Positions 1 to 10,139 are shown, numbered from the stretch's first letter. The stretch: 64,000 bases of DNA from Phycisphaerales bacterium (GCA_020846975.1 JADLCX010000071.1:1-64000); one strand, 5' to 3'. The notes: generated by a model from the sequence alone, not told the origin. Made by a program: numbers and translations.

Positions 1-74
1 AAAGCTCGTCCGTTTCGCCTTCCGAGAGACCATGGTCCGAGGCGACAATCGCGATTCCTCGCGGCAAATACGCG

Positions 75-119
75 AAAAATGAACAACCCGGAGACCCTCG
101 CAAGGAGAGTCTCCGGGTT
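75..119 (-). terminator. Rho-independent terminator of tRNA-Ser
   Basis: A perfect 11-bp inverted repeat (85-95 with 109-119, arm AACCCGGAGAC) is followed on the minus strand by a T-rich run at 84-75. It lies directly after the 3' end of the leftward tRNA gene, so it most likely ends that transcript. The 1-74 segment left of it shows no gene I can support; an ATG on the minus strand at 33 opens a frame that leaves the window after 11 codons. Confidence 0.8.
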
Positions 120-123
120 AAGC

Positions 124-214
124 GGAGAGGGAGGGATTCGAACCCTCGATACAGAGTGATACCCCGTATAACGGTTTAGCAAACCGTCGCCTTCAGCCTC
201 TCGGCCACCTCTCC
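124..214 (-). tRNA. tRNA-Ser (anticodon GCU)
   Basis: On the minus strand the acceptor arms GGAGAGG and CCTCTCC pair fully. The anticodon arm ACGGT/ACCGT encloses loop TTGCTAA with anticodon GCT, and the T arm is GAGGG-TTCGAAT-CCCTC. A long variable arm with its own stem (TACGGG against TCTGTA) marks a class II tRNA, as expected for serine. It reads AGC/AGU codons. The discriminator base is G at 123 and no CCA is encoded (CT follows), so CCA must be added after transcription. Confidence 0.95.
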
Positions 215-439
215 GGCGACGGGGCAAGGATAGCCGGGGAGGGGCGAGGGGGGAAGGCGGAGGGTGGAAGGGGGAGAGGGTGAGGGAGAACGAGCCTTCT
301 CTGTTCGGATCGCGGACGGCAGACCGATGAAGTTTCGGCTATGCTCTCGGCCCGGCTCGGGGTGCGGAGGCACTCCCGAGTCGATCGCCGTGGGGAGGGG
401 GCGTTGTTCCACGCGGGCGACACGGAGGTTGCTCTATCC

Positions 440-3400
440 ATGCGTCTGGCCAAGCTCACGCTCAACGGTTTCAAGTCCTTCGCCGACCGGACCGAGTTCA
501 CGTTCGACGAGCCGATCACGGCGATCGTCGGACCGAACGGGTGCGGCAAGAGCAACGTGGTCGATGCGGTGAAGTGGGTGCTGGGGGAGCGCTCGAGCAA
601 GAGCCTGCGCGGCAAGGAGATGACGGATGTGATCTTCGCGGGCTCGGTGGCGCGCAAGCCGCTGGGTATGGCGAGCGTGACGCTGACGTTCGAGAACCCG
701 CGCGGCGAGGGGACGGGGTCGGAAGATCACGCGCGCGATCCGGGGGTTGTGGACGAGAGCGATGCGGGGCACAGCGCGGCATCGTCCGGGGCGGGAGGGG
801 TCGGCGGCGAGGCGGTGCAATCGGTCGCGGGAACGGACGAGCCGCTGCCGGAGATCACGATCTCGCGGCAGAGGATCAACCGCGGCCTGCCGATCGACGC
901 GGACACGGTCGATGTCGAGCGGCGGCTGTACCGCGACGGGACGAGCCAGTACCTGATCAACGGCAAGCGGTGCCGCCTGCGCGACATCGTGGAGCTGTTC
1001 CTGGACACGGGGATCGGCGCGGATGCCTACTCGATCATCGAGCAGGGCAAGGTCGATGCGATGCTGATGGCCTCGCCGCAGGAGCGGCGGACGATCTTTG
1101 AGGAGGCGGCGGGGATCGCGAAGTTCAAGGCCAGGCGGATCGAGGCCGAGCGAAAACTGGAGCGGACCGAGGCGAACCTGACGCTGACCCGGGAGCAGCT
1201 GGAGAGCACGGAGCGGCGGCTGCGGATCGTGAAGGGGCAGGCGGCGAAGGCGCGGGTGTTCAAGACCCTGGACGCAGAGTTGCGGGCGATCCGGTGCGTT
1301 TCGGCGTTCGACCAGTACGACGATCTGCGGCGGCGGCTGGACGGGCTGACCTCGCAGCTCACCGAACTCGAGGCCAAGCGGGCGGCGGCGGCGGAGATGC
1401 TGGGGCAGCTCGAATCGGCGAAGCAGGAGGCGGAACTGGCCAGGGCCGAACTGGGCGGGAAGCAGCGGCGGACGGAATCGGAACTGCAGGCCGCGAGACA
1501 CGACGAGCAGAGCGCGCGGCAGCGGCAGGAGATGACGCGAAGGGCGATGGCCGAGGCGCAGGCCCAGATCGCGGAGGATGCGCGGCAACTGGAAGTGGCC
1601 GAGCAATGGATCGCGGAAGTGGCGAGGAGCGTCGAGGAGCAGTCGTCGCAGGTGGCAAGGCTGAGCGAGGAACTGACGCTGGCGGAGAAGCGGCTGGCGG
1701 ACCTGGCGCAGGAACGGGCCGCACAGCAGTCTCGCGTGGCGGAGGCAAGGTCGGAGCAGGCGGAGAAGCGGGCCGCGGCGGCGAACATCGACCGGGAACG
1801 GACGGTGCTTCTGGCGGGCGTCGAGGGGGACAAGCGACGGCTGGCGAGCATGTGCGACCAGCTCTCGGGGCTGGAACGGAAGCGCGGGACGATCGCGACG
1901 GAGCAGGCGCGAACGGAAACGCAGCAGAACCAGGCCGCGGGCGCGGCATCGACGGCCGAGGCGGAGATCGCGGGGCTGGAGTCGCGCATCGCGGGGCTCG
2001 TGGAGGCGGCGGGGAGACTGTCGTCGGACCGGCGCGGGCTCTCGGAGCGTGTGAGCACGCTCCAGCAGCAGCAGGTGCGGCTGGACAGCCGGCGTGCGAC
2101 GCTGCAGGAGTTGCAGGACTCGCACGCGGGGCTGGGCGAGGCGGTGCGGCACGTGCTCGCGGCGCGTCGCGCGGGGAAGGGCTACGGGCGGGTTGTCGGC
2201 GTTCTGGCGGACCTGATCCGCGTTGAGGGCGTGGGCGCGAAGGCCGAATCGGTGGAGGCGGCGCTCGGGACCAACCTGCAGGCGCTGGTCGTGCCGACTC
2301 TGGCGGATGTGCCGGGCGAAGCGGAGCTGGCCACGTTGCCGGGGCGCGCGGTGTTTGTGCCGCTGGAGGGATTCGGCGGGCAGGAGGCCTCGGGCGGCGC
2401 GGCAAACAAGGCCGCCGAAGCGGAAGCGACGGGCCGGGGCGATGAAGTCGTCGCGATGATCGGGGGCGCGGCGGGCTATCTGGCGAAAATCCGCACGATG
2501 GTCGCGGCCAAGTCCGAGGCGGCGCTGCCGGGAGGGGTGAGCCCCGCGGCGGTCGGACTTCTGCTCGATCGGTTGCTGGGCAAGACGCTGCTGGCGCGAG
2601 ATCTCGACAGCGCGATCCTGCTGATGGCGGGTCCGCTGGCGGAAGCCGGGGCGAGAATTGTGACGGCGGACGGTCGCGTGCTCGAGGGCGACGGCCGCGT
2701 CATCGCGGGGCCGGAGATCAGCGAGTCGGGCGGCGTGCTGCAGCGAGCGGCGGAACTGGCCGCGCTGGAAACGGAACTGGTTTCGGTCCGCACGAACCAC
2801 GATGAGGAACGGGCCGCGCTGGCGGCGGTTGACGAGCAGGCGGCGCGGATCAGCGCGGAGGAGGGCGAAGCGCGGAAGGCGATGGGCCAGCGTCAGCGGG
2901 AGCTGGCGGGCCTGCAAGCGCAGGCCGAGCGGCACGCGGCGGACCTCTCGCGGATGCAGCGCGAGGAGCGCACGCTGTCGCAGGAGATCGAGGACCTGAC
3001 GGCGCGGTGTGGAAGAATCGAGAGCGACCAGCAGGCGACGCTGGCGCGGGCCGAGAGCCTGCTGCGGCTGTTCGAGGAGCAGACAGCGCAGGCCGCGACG
3101 CTGGATGCGGGTATCGAGCAGGCCCAGCAGGATGCGGATGCCGCGGCGGAGCGGCTGACGGCCGCGAAGGTGGAGGCCGGGCGTGCGAACGAGCAACTGA
3201 GCGCGGCCAAGCGCGAGAAGAGCCGGCTGGAGATGACGCACGACGAGGCGGATCGTCGCCGCCGCTACCTCGCGGGGCAGGTCGAGCAGCGGCGGGCGGG
3301 GATTGCGCAGCACGAGCGCGTGGTGGCGGATTCGGGCGAGGCGATCGGGCGGGCCGCCTCGACCGCCAAGGCCGCGGAAGCGGAACTCGGCGGGTTGAAC

Positions 3401-4843
3401 GCCGCGTTACAGGAGGCCGAGGGTCGGGCGGGCGAACTGGGCGAGCGCGTGCTGGGGGCACGGCACCAGGCGCAGACCGTCGAGCGGGACTGGCACAGCG
3501 TGGAGGTGGCGCGGCGCGAGGTCGAGGTGAAGAGGGAGAACCTCGAAGAGCGGAGCCAGGAGGATCTAGGGCTGGACCTTGCACGCGAGTACGGCGACTA
3601 CGTCGCGATGCTCACGGAAGAGACGTTTGAGTTTGCGATCGAGGCGTCGGCGGACGCGGAGGATGTCGGCGGCGAGGACGATGTGGACGACCAAACCCCT
3701 GCGGCAACCCGTTCGGTCGCGGTGACGATCCGGCGGCTCGATGCGGAGTGGGCGGGGGGCGAGATCGATCGCCTGCGCGGCCAGATCAGGCAGCTCGGAA
3801 ACGTCAACCTGGATGCGATCGAAGAGGAGACGACGCTCGCGGCCCGAAACGAGGACCTGATCAAGCAGGTCGCGGATATTGACGCCGCGCGTGCGCAGCT
3901 CAGCGAGTTGATCGAGAAGCTGAATGTTGCCAGCCGCGATCGCTTCAAGGAGACCTTCGAGGCGATCGAGCACCACTTCGCCGCGCCGGACGGCATGTTC
4001 CGCCAGCTCTTCGGCGGGGGCGAGGCGAAGGTGCGGCTGATGCCGCTGATCAAGGAAGGCCCGAACGGCGAGAAGATCGTCACGGACCAGACGGACTGGC
4101 TGGAGAGCGGGGTCGAGGTCATCGCCAAACCGCCGGGCAAGCAGCCGCGGAGCATCAGCCAGCTTTCGGGCGGCGAGAAGACGATGACGGCGATCGCGCT
4201 GTTGCTCTCGATTTTCAAGAGCAAGCCGAGTTGCTTCTGCGTGCTGGACGAGGTGGATGCCGCGCTGGACGAGGCCAACACCGAACGGTTCTGCAAGGTG
4301 CTGCACCGCTTCCTGGCCCACTCGCACTTCATCGTCATCACCCACCACAAGCGCACGATGCAGTCGGCCGACCGGCTGTACGGCGTCACGATGCAGGAAC
4401 GCGGCGTGAGCAAGCGGGTGACGGTGAAGATGGACCAGGTGAGCGAGAAGGGCGAGATCGCGACCGCGGCGGAACCGCCCGAAGCGGCGCAGGCTCTTGC
4501 GGAGGTCGTCAAGGAACCCAAGCCCCGCGTGCGAAAGGCCGCGGCGCGTGTGCATTCCACCGAAGAACCGGCGGCGATTCAGGGGCCCTCGGTCGAGACC
4601 TCGCCGCAGCCCGAACCGGTCGCCGCGGCTCCTGAGATCGTCACGCGGCCGGTTTCGCCCGATGCGATGCCCGGCCCGCTGCCGCGCCGCAAGCGCACGC
4701 TGCTGGAATCGACGGGCCTGACCACGCTGACCGAGGATGACAAGCCGGAGCCGATCCTGGTACGGATCGGGAGGCCGAGCGCGGCGCTGCGGCAGGCGGC
4801 GAGCGCCCAGGCAGGCTCTGCGGAAGACCCCGGGGCCAAGTAG
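440..4843 (+). CDS. smc: Chromosome segregation protein SMC
   Basis: SMC ATPase that organises and segregates the chromosome as a dimer with ScpA/ScpB partners. From the ATG at 440, preceded by GGAGG at 424-428, it is 1467 aa. Walker [10 protein letters not shown] lies at residues 31-39, then two long coiled-coil arms, a hinge at about 575-755, the LSGGEKT signature near 1241 and Walker [14 protein letters not shown] near 1270. It is clearly longer than the usual 1150-1200 aa. Extra length sits in a Gly/Ser/Asp-rich insert in the N-terminal head lobe (about 88-140) and a Pro/Ala/Glu-rich tail after about residue 1325. No scpA or scpB is in the window. The frame is open further upstream to 341, but the ATG at 440 fits the conserved [14 protein letters not shown] start. 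Confidence 0.95.
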   Translation: MRLAKLTLNGFKSFADRTEFTFDEPITAIVGPNGCGKSNVVDAVKWVLGERSSKSLRGKEMTDVIFAGSVARKPLGMASVTLTFENPRGEGTGSEDHARDPGVVDESDAGHSAASSGAGGVGGEAVQSVAGTDEPLPEITISRQRINRGLPIDADTVDVERRLYRDGTSQYLINGKRCRLRDIVELFLDTGIGADAYSIIEQGKVDAMLMASPQERRTIFEEAAGIAKFKARRIEAERKLERTEANLTLTREQLESTERRLRIVKGQAAKARVFKTLDAELRAIRCVSAFDQYDDLRRRLDGLTSQLTELEAKRAAAAEMLGQLESAKQEAELARAELGGKQRRTESELQAARHDEQSARQRQEMTRRAMAEAQAQIAEDARQLEVAEQWIAEVARSVEEQSSQVARLSEELTLAEKRLADLAQERAAQQSRVAEARSEQAEKRAAAANIDRERTVLLAGVEGDKRRLASMCDQLSGLERKRGTIATEQARTETQQNQAAGAASTAEAEIAGLESRIAGLVEAAGRLSSDRRGLSERVSTLQQQQVRLDSRRATLQELQDSHAGLGEAVRHVLAARRAGKGYGRVVGVLADLIRVEGVGAKAESVEAALGTNLQALVVPTLADVPGEAELATLPGRAVFVPLEGFGGQEASGGAANKAAEAEATGRGDEVVAMIGGAAGYLAKIRTMVAAKSEAALPGGVSPAAVGLLLDRLLGKTLLARDLDSAILLMAGPLAEAGARIVTADGRVLEGDGRVIAGPEISESGGVLQRAAELAALETELVSVRTNHDEERAALAAVDEQAARISAEEGEARKAMGQRQRELAGLQAQAERHAADLSRMQREERTLSQEIEDLTARCGRIESDQQATLARAESLLRLFEEQTAQAATLDAGIEQAQQDADAAAERLTAAKVEAGRANEQLSAAKREKSRLEMTHDEADRRRRYLAGQVEQRRAGIAQHERVVADSGEAIGRAASTAKAAEAELGGLNAALQEAEGRAGELGERVLGARHQAQTVERDWHSVEVARREVEVKRENLEERSQEDLGLDLAREYGDYVAMLTEETFEFAIEASADAEDVGGEDDVDDQTPAATRSVAVTIRRLDAEWAGGEIDRLRGQIRQLGNVNLDAIEEETTLAARNEDLIKQVADIDAARAQLSELIEKLNVASRDRFKETFEAIEHHFAAPDGMFRQLFGGGEAKVRLMPLIKEGPNGEKIVTDQTDWLESGVEVIAKPPGKQPRSISQLSGGEKTMTAIALLLSIFKSKPSCFCVLDEVDAALDEANTERFCKVLHRFLAHSHFIVITHHKRTMQSADRLYGVTMQERGVSKRVTVKMDQVSEKGEIATAAEPPEAAQALAEVVKEPKPRVRKAAARVHSTEEPAAIQGPSVETSPQPEPVAAAPEIVTRPVSPDAMPGPLPRRKRTLLESTGLTTLTEDDKPEPILVRIGRPSAALRQAASAQAGSAEDPGAK

Positions 4844-4872
4844 CGGAGATAACCGCATCGGCCCGATCCACG

Positions 4873-5865
4873 TCACTCAGGCCGAAGCGTTCCGACAAGT
4901 TCCGACAAGCTCGAGGCGCCCTGCCTTCGGACCCACCTGTCCAAGCCTCGGACAACACCGAGCGGTGATCGCGGATCGGCGTACAGCGCGGTGCCCATCC
5001 CCACCGCGGTCGCGCCCGCGAGGATGAACTCAGCCGCATCGCGCCACCCCACCACGCCTCCAAGCCCGATGATGGGCATGTGCTTGCCGGGCCCGTGCAG
5101 GTCGCGTCCGAACCTGTTGAAGACTTCCCACACGCTCCGAACCGCCGCGGCGTGAATCGCGGGGCCGGAGAGCCCGCCGGTCACGTTCGCGAGCAAGGGC
5201 CGGCGCGTCTCGACATCGATCGCGAGCGCCGGGATCGTGTTGCCGATCGTCAGACCCGTTCGCTCACCGCCCGCCTCGACCACGGCCCGGGCGATCGTCG
5301 CGATGTCGGGCGCGACGGGCGAGAGCTTGATGAACAGCGGTGTGCCCGGCGCGACGGCCCGCACGGCCCGCACGACTTCCGCGGCGGCGGGGGGCGATGC
5401 GCCGAACTCGGTGCCGTGCTTGACGTTCGGGCACGAGAGGTTGAGCTCGATCGCGGCGAGGCCCCGGGCCTGGGCGAACGATGCCGCGACCGCGGCGTAG
5501 TCCTCGACCGAGAAGCCCGCGACCGAGCCGATGATGGGGCAGGGCATCGCCCCCCCTCCCCCTCCTTCGCCTGCCCGCGGCAGGTACTCCCGCTCAAACG
5601 CGTCAATACCCGGGTTGGCCAGCCCGATCGCGTTGAGCATCCCGACGCCGGTCCGCGTCGGCAGGATGCGCCAGGTCGGGTTGCCCTCGCGCGGCAGGGG
5701 CGTGATCGACTTGGTCACGACCGCGCCCACGCGCGACAGGTCCAGCACCTCGTCGAACTCGTGCAGCGTTCCGGCGCACCCCGCCGCCAGGATCACGGGG
5801 TTCCGCAACGCGACACCCGCGAGCGTGGTGGCGAGCACTCCGGCGGACGCGGGGGGGACGGACAT
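4873..5865 (-). CDS. pyrD: Dihydroorotate dehydrogenase, class 1-like
   Basis: Flavin-dependent oxidation of dihydroorotate to orotate in pyrimidine synthesis. The 330-aa protein is a TIM barrel with class 1 signatures: VTKSITPLPREGNP near the N terminus, NAIGLANPG, NLSCPNVKHG, GNTIPALAID, GGLSGPAI and a closing phosphate-binding motif IGLGGV followed by AGATAVGMGTALY. The ATG at 5865 starts MSVPPAS; the frame runs 21 codons further up, but that would overlap the divergent gene's upstream region. It is convergent with smc (29-base gap). A class 1B enzyme would need a PyrK electron-transfer subunit, which is not nearby, so the electron acceptor is unknown. Confidence 0.87.
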   Translation of the reverse strand: MSVPPASAGVLATTLAGVALRNPVILAAGCAGTLHEFDEVLDLSRVGAVVTKSITPLPREGNPTWRILPTRTGVGMLNAIGLANPGIDAFEREYLPRAGEGGGGGAMPCPIIGSVAGFSVEDYAAVAASFAQARGLAAIELNLSCPNVKHGTEFGASPPAAAEVVRAVRAVAPGTPLFIKLSPVAPDIATIARAVVEAGGERTGLTIGNTIPALAIDVETRRPLLANVTGGLSGPAIHAAAVRSVWEVFNRFGRDLHGPGKHMPIIGLGGVVGWRDAAEFILAGATAVGMGTALYADPRSPLGVVRGLDRWVRRQGASSLSELVGTLRPE

Positions 5866-5905
5866 CGGGTGTGAGCATATGCGGGCCGCTGCATACCGTT
5901 CCCGC

Positions 5906-6595
5906 ATGTCCGACCTTGATCGCCGCATCGCGCAGTTTCAGAACATGGCCCAGGCCGACCCGGAGAACGAGATGGCCCACTTCTCGCTCGGCCGCGCCCT
6001 CAACGAGGCCGGTCGCCACGCCGAGGCGGCGGAGAGCTTCCTGCGCTGCACCGAACTGGCGCCGAGCATGAGCGTGGCCTACCAACTCGCGGGCGAGGCC
6101 CTGCTGAAGACCGCGGACAAGGACAAGGCGGCGCAACTTTTCACGCGCGGCTACACCATCGCGGCGGAGCGGGGCGAGTTCAAGCCGCGGGATGCGATCG
6201 CGGCGTTGCTCAAATCGATCGGACGCGAGGTCCCCGAGGTGGCGGTCAAGCCCAGAACCGGCTCGCGCGAGGTAGACCTGCTTTCCGGCGGCAAGGCGGC
6301 GGGCGGCGAGGTCGATCGGTCGAAGTATCCGCCCGGCACGTTCTTCTGCACACGGACAGGCCGACCGGGCACGAAGATGTCAAGGCCGCCATTCAAGGGC
6401 CCGGTGGGGCAGTGGATCCACGAGCACATCTCGCAGGAGACGTTCAACACGTGGATCGGCCAGGGGACCAAGGTGATCAACGAACTGCGTCTGGACCTCT
6501 CTCGCGAGCAGGATGCCGAAACGTACGACGAGCATATGCGGGAGTATCTGGGGATTGACGAGGATCTGTACACGAAGCTGACGGGCATGGCGTGA
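5906..6595 (+). CDS. TPR protein fused to Fe(2+)-trafficking (YggX-like) domain
   Basis: 229 aa. Residues about 15-90 form tetratricopeptide helices (ENEMAHFSLGRALNEAGRHA, then SVAYQLAGEALLKT). Residues about 150-225 match the small Fe(II)-trafficking/oxidative-damage protein YggX: FFCTRTG at its start keeps the conserved cysteine, then FKGPVGQWIHEHIS, W and KVINELRLDLS. YggX is normally a free protein of about 90 aa, so this is a fusion that may tether the iron-handling domain to a partner through the TPR. The ATG at 5906 is 40 bases from the divergent pyrD start, so both likely share a promoter region. Function in iron or Fe-S protection is inferred from the family. Confidence 0.8.
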   Translation: MSDLDRRIAQFQNMAQADPENEMAHFSLGRALNEAGRHAEAAESFLRCTELAPSMSVAYQLAGEALLKTADKDKAAQLFTRGYTIAAERGEFKPRDAIAALLKSIGREVPEVAVKPRTGSREVDLLSGGKAAGGEVDRSKYPPGTFFCTRTGRPGTKMSRPPFKGPVGQWIHEHISQETFNTWIGQGTKVINELRLDLSREQDAETYDEHMREYLGIDEDLYTKLTGMA

Positions 6596-6596
6596 A

Positions 6597-6682
6597 GGAA
6601 CTCGGAGCCCGGAGCGAAATGCCTGAGTCGTGGCCAGCCAGCAACTGCCGTGATCGGCTCCGAGTCCCGCGCGCCGAGTTCC
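6597..6682. repeat. Intergenic inverted repeat with alternative pairings
   Basis: Between the YggX-like gene and the next gene, ACTCGGAGCC (6600-6609) is perfectly complementary to 6656-6665. GGAACTCGG (6597-6605) is also perfectly complementary to CCGAGTTCC at 6674-6682. The two pairings share the left arm, so only one can form at a time. There is no T-tract. It may be a terminator or a decayed palindromic repeat. Confidence 0.5.
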
Positions 6683-6692
6683 GAGTTTCCCG

Positions 6693-7040
6693 TTGAACCA
6701 CTACCACATCTGGGTCAACCTGAAAGACAGTTACCGCGATGTTGAGTTCGCTCGCAACGTCGCCGCGTACCTCGGCTGGCTCAAGGACCGCGGCAAGATC
6801 GCCGCGTGGTCGCTGGCACGTCGAAAACTCGGGTTCGGACCCGACACCCTGGGTGAGTTTCATATCGTGGTCTGCACCGAGTCGCTCTCGCAACTCGACG
6901 AGGCGTTCATGACCGTCGCCCCGCGCGAGGGCGAGGTCCAGAAGCTCCACGCCGCGGTGTACTCGATGGTCACGGACTTCCAGGCGGCGCTGTACCGGGA
7001 TTTTCCTGATGGCGTACGCCGCGTTGATCGCCCGGAGTGA
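6693..7040 (+). CDS. Small conserved protein, DUF6614-like
   Basis: 115 aa from a TTG start (MNHYHIWVNLKDSYRDVEFA). No signal peptide or membrane segment. The mix of predicted strands and helices (HIWVNL, FHIVVCTESLSQLDEAF, YRDFPD near the end) looks like a small alpha/beta ferredoxin-like fold, and the sequence resembles the DUF6614 family as I remember it. The function is unknown. It overlaps the next gene by 4 bases (GTGA), so the two are probably translated together, which would link it to the LssY-type membrane protein. Confidence 0.65.
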   Translation: MNHYHIWVNLKDSYRDVEFARNVAAYLGWLKDRGKIAAWSLARRKLGFGPDTLGEFHIVVCTESLSQLDEAFMTVAPREGEVQKLHAAVYSMVTDFQAALYRDFPDGVRRVDRPE

Positions 7041-8329
7041 CCCCGATCTTGAACTTGCGCTCACTCTTCACAGTCACGTACCGACCACAACCCACGGACC
7101 GCGGGTTTCTGGAGCGACAGCAGACGCAAGAGCGCGACGGCGCGAGGGTATCCGTCGCGATTCCGGACGCGACGGAAGCACGCCGCATCTTTGGGGTGGA
7201 TGTCACCGCCCGCTCGCTCCAACCGGTGTTCATCCGCATCGAAAACCTTCTGCCCGCGGGCGGATCGCCCGTGCGGCTGCACGCCGTGGCCATCGACCCC
7301 GCGTACTACACGCCCCGGGAAGCCGCGTCGGTGTGCCGATTCTCGATCGGCAAGAGGATGATCAGTTTCGGCGTGCTCGCGTGGTTCTTTCTGCCCATGA
7401 TCGGGCTGGTGATCTCGAAGGCGATCAGCTCTCACCGCGCCAATCGTCGCATGGAGGGGTTGTTCAAGTCGCTATCGCTCCGCCTGGCTCCGATCAGTCC
7501 CGGACGAGCCGAGGAGGGATTCGTCTTCACGACGCTCGATGTCGGCACGAAGAATGTGTTGGTCCGCCTGCTCGGCACCGACTCGGCACGAGAGTTCGAG
7601 TTCGCGGTAGCCGTCCCCGGCCTTGATGCGGACCATCACCAGCGTGCGTTCGACGCGCTGCACTCGATGTCGGCCATCGAGAGCGTTGACCGGCCCGGGC
7701 TCGTGGAACGGTTGCGCACGCTGCCTGCCGCGACCACGAACAAGGGGGGCACCGGGCGCGGCGACCCCGTAAACCTCGTGGTGATTGGTACGTTTGACAC
7801 CATCCTCGCCGCGTTCGGCTCTCGCTGGGACGAGACCGAGATCATCAGCATCGCCACCTGCTGGAGAACCGCGCGTGCGTTCCTCCTCGGCGGCGAGTAC
7901 AGGTACTCCCCGGTCAGCCCGCTCTTTCTGATGGGCCGCAGCCAGGATTTCGCCCTGCAACGGATCCGCGGCGGCATCAACGAGCGGCTTCACCTGCGTC
8001 TCTGGGCTCTGCCGATGCGGTTCCTCGATCGCCCGGTCTGGATCGGGCAGATCAGCCGCGACATCGGCGTCCGGTTCACGCGCCGCACGTGGAACCTCAC
8101 GACGCACCGGATCGACCCCGATGTGGATGAATCGCGCGACTACCTCGTGGAGGACCTTCTTGCCGCGGGTCGGATACTCGGCGCGGCGTACCTGGACGGC
8201 GTCGGCGCGTGCACGAACGATGAACCACGCCGAAACCTGACGGGCGACCCGTACTTCACCGACGGACGGAGAGCGGTGGTGGTCGTCTCTGATCGTCGAA
8301 CCACCCCGATCAGGATCGAGTGGTGGTAG
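7037..8329 (+). CDS. LssY C-terminal-like membrane protein
   Basis: 430 aa, GTG start inside the stop of the preceding gene. One or two hydrophobic segments lie near residues 108-135 (MISFGVLAWFFLPMIGLVIS). The C-terminal half matches the LssY C-terminal domain: GDPVNLVVIG, TCWRTARAFLLGGEYRYSPV, FALQR, LRLWALPMRF and VWIGQISRDIGVRF. The family is named after a Legionella gene near a type I secretion cluster, often occurs beside PAP2 phosphatases and has no proven reaction; a role in envelope or lipid processes is only inferred. It is convergent with the DUF58 gene (10-base gap). Confidence 0.75.
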   Translation: MTPILNLRSLFTVTYRPQPTDRGFLERQQTQERDGARVSVAIPDATEARRIFGVDVTARSLQPVFIRIENLLPAGGSPVRLHAVAIDPAYYTPREAASVCRFSIGKRMISFGVLAWFFLPMIGLVISKAISSHRANRRMEGLFKSLSLRLAPISPGRAEEGFVFTTLDVGTKNVLVRLLGTDSAREFEFAVAVPGLDADHHQRAFDALHSMSAIESVDRPGLVERLRTLPAATTNKGGTGRGDPVNLVVIGTFDTILAAFGSRWDETEIISIATCWRTARAFLLGGEYRYSPVSPLFLMGRSQDFALQRIRGGINERLHLRLWALPMRFLDRPVWIGQISRDIGVRFTRRTWNLTTHRIDPDVDESRDYLVEDLLAAGRILGAAYLDGVGACTNDEPRRNLTGDPYFTDGRRAVVVVSDRRTTPIRIEWW

Positions 8330-8339
8330 GTCGTTCAGT

Positions 8340-9338
8340 TCATCTCACGATCCCCCGCCGCCGCAGATCCCCCAGCAGCAACCCCCCCACATCCGCATCC
8401 GACCGCACCACCACGTGCGTGATGCCTCGGGCGGTGAGGTAGGCGGTGAGGTTCGCCTGGTACTCCTCGAACTTCCGCAGGTAACGCCGCAGCAAGTCAC
8501 CGTTGACGGTCACTTCCGCCGCGCGGCCGGTCTCGGCGTCGGTCAGCCGCAGGTCGCCGATCACGATCCGTCCCCCACTCCCATCGAGTTCCGTGCCGGG
8601 GTCGATCTCGCCCGGCGCGAGCACCTGCATGATGGTTGTGTCCCAACCACCGTTGAGCAGCGAGAGGCCCTGCTCATAACCCTCCGGGACGAGCAGATCG
8701 CTGAGCAGCACGAACACACCCTTGCCGGTGCGAACCTGCGCCAGCCGCTTGATCGCTCCGGTGAACGTCGAGAACAGCGTAATCGCTGACGCCTGGGTCT
8801 GACCAGTCTCGACCCGCGGGCCCGCCCCGGCGCCGCCGCGGGTTTGTTCGAGGATGAACTTCGCCGCCACCCGCACACCCGTGCGGCCCCGTGTCGGAGG
8901 CAGGTAGCGCAGGCCCGACTCATCGAACGCCCACAGCACGACGCGGTTGTTGTTGACCAGCCCGAGATAGGCCATCGCCATCGCGATCCGCTGGGCCTGG
9001 ATCAGCTTGTTGGGGTTCCCCGCATCCATGCTCCGCGAGGCGTCGATCGCGATGTGCAACGCCAGGTCCTGCTCTTCGAGGAATATCTTGATGAAGAAAC
9101 GATCGAGCCGCGCGAAGACATTCCAATCTACATGCCGCAGGTCGTCGCCCGCGACATACTGCCGGTAGTCCTCGAACTCGACGCTCCGGCCGCGGGCCTT
9201 GCTCCGGCGCTCGCCCTGCAGTTTGCCGGCGAAGGTCTTGCGGCTGGAAAGATCAAGCCGATCGAGCGCGGCGGCGAGCTGCGGACTGATCAGGTCGTTG
9301 ATGGTCTGCGGCGCTCGGGTCGAGACAGAGGCGAGCAT
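8340..9338 (-). CDS. DUF58 domain protein (vWA-like fold)
   Basis: 332 aa. The DUF58 core is clear: RRSKARGRSVEFEDYRQYVAGDDLRHVDWNVFAR at about 45-78, a hallmark of the family, followed by the vWA-type strand LALHIAIDASRSM (D-x-S-x-S-like metal site written as DASRS) near 93-105. In most bacteria DUF58 proteins sit beside a MoxR AAA ATPase and Batl-type vWA membrane proteins; neither is next to this gene, so it is an isolated member. It may act in assembly or quality control of an envelope complex. Start at 9338 is the first ATG of the frame. Confidence 0.85.
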   Translation of the reverse strand: MLASVSTRAPQTINDLISPQLAAALDRLDLSSRKTFAGKLQGERRSKARGRSVEFEDYRQYVAGDDLRHVDWNVFARLDRFFIKIFLEEQDLALHIAIDASRSMDAGNPNKLIQAQRIAMAMAYLGLVNNNRVVLWAFDESGLRYLPPTRGRTGVRVAAKFILEQTRGGAGAGPRVETGQTQASAITLFSTFTGAIKRLAQVRTGKGVFVLLSDLLVPEGYEQGLSLLNGGWDTTIMQVLAPGEIDPGTELDGSGGRIVIGDLRLTDAETGRAAEVTVNGDLLRRYLRKFEEYQANLTAYLTARGITHVVVRSDADVGGLLLGDLRRRGIVR

Positions 9339-9392
9339 TACGCAAGAGTACGCGACGCTTTCTATGCTTCACCCGAAATCGGGAATCGCGGT

Positions 9393-10139
9393 TCAGTTCT
9401 TGGAGTCCCGCACCCTGCGGTAGTCATCCGCCGGCTTGCCGTCGGCGTACTCCCACACGATGACCGGCAGGTGCTTGACGCCCCACTTGCGGGCGGCCTC
9501 GTGGGTCGGGAAGAGCAGGTCGAGCCGGTGGCCCTTGATCGCGCCGCCGCGGTCGAGCACGGGGACGACCTGGGCATCGTCGTAGCCGGGGATGCTGATC
9601 ATCGAACCGAGCGGCAGGATCCGGGAATCGGCCGCAACCAGTTTGCCGCCGTTGGTGAAGACGTTGTGGATCGACGACGTGATGCCGTCGGCCGAATCGC
9701 CGCAGGAACGGGAGTCGGGCGAATACGCGGTAACGGTCATCCATATCGTGCGGGCGGGGCGCACCGGGCGGGCGTTGAACCAGCGAACCTCCGCACCCCA
9801 CTGCGCGGGAGCAGTCTCGACAACCGCGGTCTCGGTCTCAACCGCTGGATCCTCGTCGGCGCCGTCCGTGACCGTCGCGGTAACGAGCGGGTCCGTCACT
9901 TCCGGCTGCGCGGCGACGGGCTCGGTAACGAGGGGTACGGCCGCTTCGTCCGTGCGAACGTCAGAAACCGCCGACAGCGAGTCCAGCCTTGAGAGCCCGC
10001 GGGCTTCCTTGGTGATCACGGCCGACGCCGCGACCAGCGCCACCAGTCCAACGAACGCGCCCGCCGAGACCACCGCGCGCACGCGGCGGCGACGAACCAG
10101 CGAATCGGGAATCGTGTCTTGAATGGTGTTGGGTGTCAC
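9393..10139 (-). CDS. 3D-domain (RlpA/MltA-like) cell-wall protein
   Basis: 248 aa. A single membrane anchor follows a basic patch (VRRRRVRAVVSAGAFVGLVA, about 15-35). A Val/Thr/Glu-rich linker leads to a C-terminal 3D domain at about 145-240. The three acidic residues that name the domain are visible in TAYSPDSRSCGD, KLVAADSRILPLGS and VLDRGGAIKGHRLDLLF. This double-psi beta-barrel occurs in lytic transglycosylases and resuscitation factors, so it probably acts on or binds peptidoglycan outside the membrane. It is leftward and divergent from the TauE gene. Confidence 0.85.
   Translation of the reverse strand: MTPNTIQDTIPDSLVRRRRVRAVVSAGAFVGLVALVAASAVITKEARGLSRLDSLSAVSDVRTDEAAVPLVTEPVAAQPEVTDPLVTATVTDGADEDPAVETETAVVETAPAQWGAEVRWFNARPVRPARTIWMTVTAYSPDSRSCGDSADGITSSIHNVFTNGGKLVAADSRILPLGSMISIPGYDDAQVVPVLDRGGAIKGHRLDLLFPTHEAARKWGVKHLPVIVWEYADGKPADDYRRVRDSKN

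Noticed and set aside
1-33. Start of a leftward gene (ATG at 33)
   Set aside because: Only 11 codons are inside the window and there is no well-spaced ribosome site.
434-3313. 959-codon frame on the minus strand opposite smc
   Set aside because: Arg/Leu/Pro-rich shadow of the GC-rich smc frame with no domain pattern; smc motifs on the plus strand are unambiguous.
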